From Tetrapisispora phaffii CBS 4417 (taxonomy: Eukaryota; Ascomycota; Saccharomycetes; Saccharomycetales; Saccharomycetaceae), in the NCBI RefSeq assembly GCF_000236905.1, contig NC_016520.1, positions 806,001 to 870,000 on the forward strand: a DNA stretch of 64,000 bases, read 5' to 3'. Positions within the stretch are counted from its first letter, which is position 1, and each line of letters starts with the position of its first letter. Positions 61,407 through 64,000 of this stretch are shown piece after piece. The position numbers and the translations under genes were made by a program. The notes under the pieces are model-generated. The model was given only the letters and a program-made list of their open reading frames with translations. It was not told the DNA's origin and ran no database searches.

Positions 61407-64000
61407 TTATAATGTAATTTGTTGGGTATACTTGATTAAACCTTTGTCTTTGTTTGTTATTGAGATATCTATAGGTTTAAATTTCAAAATTTCAGTCAAT
61501 GATGGTAATTTATTGAAACGTTCACCATCATTATCAATAGAATCGTCAAAATACTCACCCCAGAAACATTCGACATCAACTATTAAAGTATTATTGTTTC
61601 CATCTTCAACATTAGTTGCATCGATATTGCTTAAAGAAAGTTGTGGTAACCACTGAATACCAATGTGGTAATAATTTTGTTTAAAATCTAATTTATGTAA
61701 TTGTAATTGATCAATATTCTCAGATGTTTTGAAAATATAAGGTATGCTGGCATTAGAATCCATTGGTGTGTAATACAGTTCATTTTTATTGCTAGGTTTG
61801 AATACAGTGACTTGTCTAACTTTAGTAGTTGTATTAAAGTTCAAAGTGCACATTCTGTTTTCTAAAACGTTGATCTTTATTTCAGCATTGATTGGTTCAT
61901 ATGGCGATTTGAATTTCTCATTTTTGTCGTTACGAATAACTTCGATATCTAACATTTTCATTTCATTAGGTTTAAAATTGTCAATTAAATGTGGTTCGAA
62001 TACTGACATGTATTGACATTTTTCTGTTAAGTTGATATCGTTGACACAACTAATTGATAAATTGTTTCGTTTTACACTTGGTAAATCTTCGATCATCTTG
62101 ATCATATTGTTGTCGTTTCGAATTCCGAACAATTCAACTTGGTCATTAACTTGAATATATCTTATTTTTAAAGGTAATGCCTCTGTAAATGGGCGTAGAA
62201 CATGCGCAACAAGGACAAATATAATAATAGTCGAAACTATAACCAATCTCATTAATTTAAAATTAATTTTGTAAGCAAATGGTAGCACTGGCAATACAAT
62301 GAATATGGCTCCTGCAAGCAAAATCAGATATGTTTTAGCTATGTCACCAGTATCTTGGAACGTTTGATTAAGGGCACTCATAATTAAAGAGACACTGTTA
62401 TAAATGATATAAGTTGGAATAGGCACAATAATTAAGAATTCTAATAACCAATCGTAATTTGCAACATTATTCTTTTCAGTATTTTGAACTTCGGTAGAAG
62501 CTACTCTCAATAAAGGTCTCCGTTCATCATTTTCTTCAGTATTATTTTCCGAAGGAGTAGCACCAGATTCGTTTGTTCTAGTTTGCTGGGTATTATTATC
62601 CAAATGCACAGTATTCGAACCATTTTCGATAGATGAGTACGTGCTTGGTTGGCCTGGATCTGCTTCCACATCAGTGGTGGATGTAACTCTCAAGGTTCCA
62701 TTTTTCACTGTTTCCTCGGGGGTAATGGTTGTCTTCTTAAATATCATAAAAAGATAAGCAATGTTTCCTGCAAATGATACAAAAGCATAAGAGATGGTTA
62801 AAGGATAAATACCGGTATTCTTATAGTTATTGTAATAAGATTTGGTATTTTGAATAAATAATATGGCCCATAGCAAAACTGATACTTCATTAATTGCTAC
62901 AGTTTTAAAATCAAGGGTAGGCGATAACCTTTCGAATACGTTCAATACAATATAATTTGATATCAGAAAGACTCCAACAAACAGTAGTGTTGCTAAAACG
63001 TAATTGCTAGATAAAATAAATGGATTTAAAGCCTTCAAAACATTTGATGTACAGTATGTGATCAAACATGAAACCATTAATGAAATTGGAAGTCTAAACC
63101 AGGTATTTAATCTGCCTAAAAGTATTCTGTTTTTTTTCCTAATAATAAACAAAAGACATATATTTGTTAAAGGTGAAACCAAAAGAAGGATATAATTCCA
63201 AAACACTAAGTTTTTTGACGACATGGCAAAAAATTTTAAACCGGATACATCGAAGTAAACGGCAGGTGATAAGTTGTGTTTTGCTTCAATATCATTAATA
63301 CTTTCAAGGGCTAAAAACTTCGTTAATTGCAATGTTGTATGTAACATATGCCAGAGCGCTTCTTTTGATGTATATTCAATTGAATCTTTCACTGTGTGAT
63401 ACAAATCTCTCGGCTTGTAAAAAGCTATATCCCAACCTCTTAAACCGTTTTCTTCGTAAACTTTATAATCAGTTTCACTATGAATATATCTATTATAAAA
63501 ACCCTCTTGATATATTGAGTTTCCAAATGGAGAATCAACAACTGCATCTTTGTAGATTTTTGCTGTTGTTGCATCAGATGTTCTAAACAAAACAGCTTTC
63601 CCACCTGATCCAGTACCTTCTAAGTTAATGAAATATTTAATATATTTGGCCCATTCGTTTTCCATAAAAATTGTAGAACCTAATAAACCAAATTCTTCAT
63701 TATTATTAAAATTGAATACCAAACCTCTTTCTGGTTGTTGTTTTGAAAAATAATCTAAAACTGCTAATATTGAGCATATACCTTTCCCATCATCAGTGGC
63801 ACCATAAGAAGTGGGGACAGCGTCATAGTGGGCAGAGAGTAATAATTCTGGTAAGTCAGGATTCGAACCTTCTAACCTTACTACTATATTTGAGGACTCA
63901 AAATATATTACCCTATTATCAATCGAGGAAGCATTGAATGTATCTTGTTGTTTGAATATGGATGTCACACCATTCTCATGATCGTCGGCAATGGCAGCAT
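61407..64000 (-). CDS. PFF1: Pff1, vacuolar membrane M28-type metalloprotease (5' end cut)
   Basis: A multispanning vacuolar membrane protein with a lumenal M28 peptidase domain (S. cerevisiae YBR074W, about 976 residues). About 863 residues are present; the frame stays open through the right edge (a GTG at 63968 is internal), so some 110-120 N-terminal residues, including the first membrane segment, lie outside. Zinc-ligand motifs are visible: LLSAHYDAVPTS, ATDDGKGICS, NNNEEFGLLGS, and HSETDYKVYEE, with RDLYHTVKDS as the last His. Hydrophobic membrane segments follow, for example FWNYILLLVSPLTNICLLFI, LLFVGVFLISNYIVL and LLAGAIFIVLPVLPF, with an acidic Asn/Thr-rich loop in between. The C-terminal lumenal domain of about 280 residues is beta-rich. 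PFF1 lies four genes beyond ECM33 in S. cerevisiae. Confidence 0.94.
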   Translation of the reverse strand, partial: AAIADDHENGVTSIFKQQDTFNASSIDNRVIYFESSNIVVRLEGSNPDLPELLLSAHYDAVPTSYGATDDGKGICSILAVLDYFSKQQPERGLVFNFNNNEEFGLLGSTIFMENEWAKYIKYFINLEGTGSGGKAVLFRTSDATTAKIYKDAVVDSPFGNSIYQEGFYNRYIHSETDYKVYEENGLRGWDIAFYKPRDLYHTVKDSIEYTSKEALWHMLHTTLQLTKFLALESINDIEAKHNLSPAVYFDVSGLKFFAMSSKNLVFWNYILLLVSPLTNICLLFIIRKKNRILLGRLNTWFRLPISLMVSCLITYCTSNVLKALNPFILSSNYVLATLLFVGVFLISNYIVLNVFERLSPTLDFKTVAINEVSVLLWAILFIQNTKSYYNNYKNTGIYPLTISYAFVSFAGNIAYLFMIFKKTTITPEETVKNGTLRVTSTTDVEADPGQPSTYSSIENGSNTVHLDNNTQQTRTNESGATPSENNTEENDERRPLLRVASTEVQNTEKNNVANYDWLLEFLIIVPIPTYIIYNSVSLIMSALNQTFQDTGDIAKTYLILLAGAIFIVLPVLPFAYKINFKLMRLVIVSTIIIFVLVAHVLRPFTEALPLKIRYIQVNDQVELFGIRNDNNMIKMIEDLPSVKRNNLSISCVNDINLTEKCQYMSVFEPHLIDNFKPNEMKMLDIEVIRNDKNEKFKSPYEPINAEIKINVLENRMCTLNFNTTTKVRQVTVFKPSNKNELYYTPMDSNASIPYIFKTSENIDQLQLHKLDFKQNYYHIGIQWLPQLSLSNIDATNVEDGNNNTLIVDVECFWGEYFDDSIDNDGERFNKLPSLTEILKFKPIDISITNKDKGLIKYTQQITL

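Overview
The window is nuclear DNA of a budding yeast (Saccharomycetaceae). The evidence is AT-rich sequence, closely spaced intron-poor genes, GTATGT/TACTAAC introns only in the two genes where they are expected (RPL19 and UBC4), and proteins that read as clear Saccharomyces cerevisiae orthologs at about the same lengths. I recognise about 20 protein genes and two tRNA genes. There is no bacterial operon, CRISPR array, phage or intact transposon.

Layout, left to right: EXO84(+), VPS15(-), a YBR096W-like gene(-), PBY1(-), TIM12(+), NHP6(+), MAK3(-), ATG11(+), APL3(+), a small conserved gene (+, YBR085C-A position), SHE1(+), a zinc-ribbon gene (-, YBL029C-A-like), RPL19(+, spliced), MIS1(-), TEC1(-), MAK21(-), UBC4(+, spliced), a tRNA-Arg/tRNA-Asp tandem (-), SPT7(+), YOS9(-), EMC10(+), SEC18(+), ECM33(-), a two-finger C2H2 regulator (-), and PFF1(-, cut by the right edge). 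Starts were placed at ATG codons; in TIM12, PBY1, SHE1, SPT7 and the YBR096W-like gene the open frame runs a little further upstream without an ATG.

Gene order is the most informative feature. Read right to left, the backbone is S. cerevisiae chromosome II from YBR074W to YBR102C. Interleaved in it, with relative orientation kept, are genes that in S. cerevisiae lie on sister or related segments: YDR056-060 (MAK21, YOS9, EMC10), YPR049-051 (ATG11, MAK3) and YBL029-037 (SHE1, the zinc-ribbon gene, APL3). Several backbone genes are missing from their slots (FES1, MMS4, RXT2, POL30, RFC5, RPG1). That pattern suggests a post-whole-genome-duplication yeast that sorted its duplicates differently from Saccharomyces, for example the Vanderwaltozyma/Tetrapisispora group. 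The species call is inference.

The genes are housekeeping and do not form one pathway. Themes are membrane traffic (EXO84, VPS15, APL3, SEC18), selective autophagy (ATG11, VPS15), ER protein handling (YOS9, EMC10), ribosome production (RPL19, MAK21), chromatin and transcription (SPT7, NHP6, TEC1, the C2H2 protein), ubiquitin (UBC4) and one-carbon metabolism (MIS1). I found no convincing undescribed system. The regions most worth a second look are the GC-rich island with a perfect 12-bp hairpin between ECM33 and the C2H2 gene, the 3.6-kb gene-free stretch before PFF1, the tRNA dimer with its one-base-short T arm, and a possible decayed retroelement next to it.
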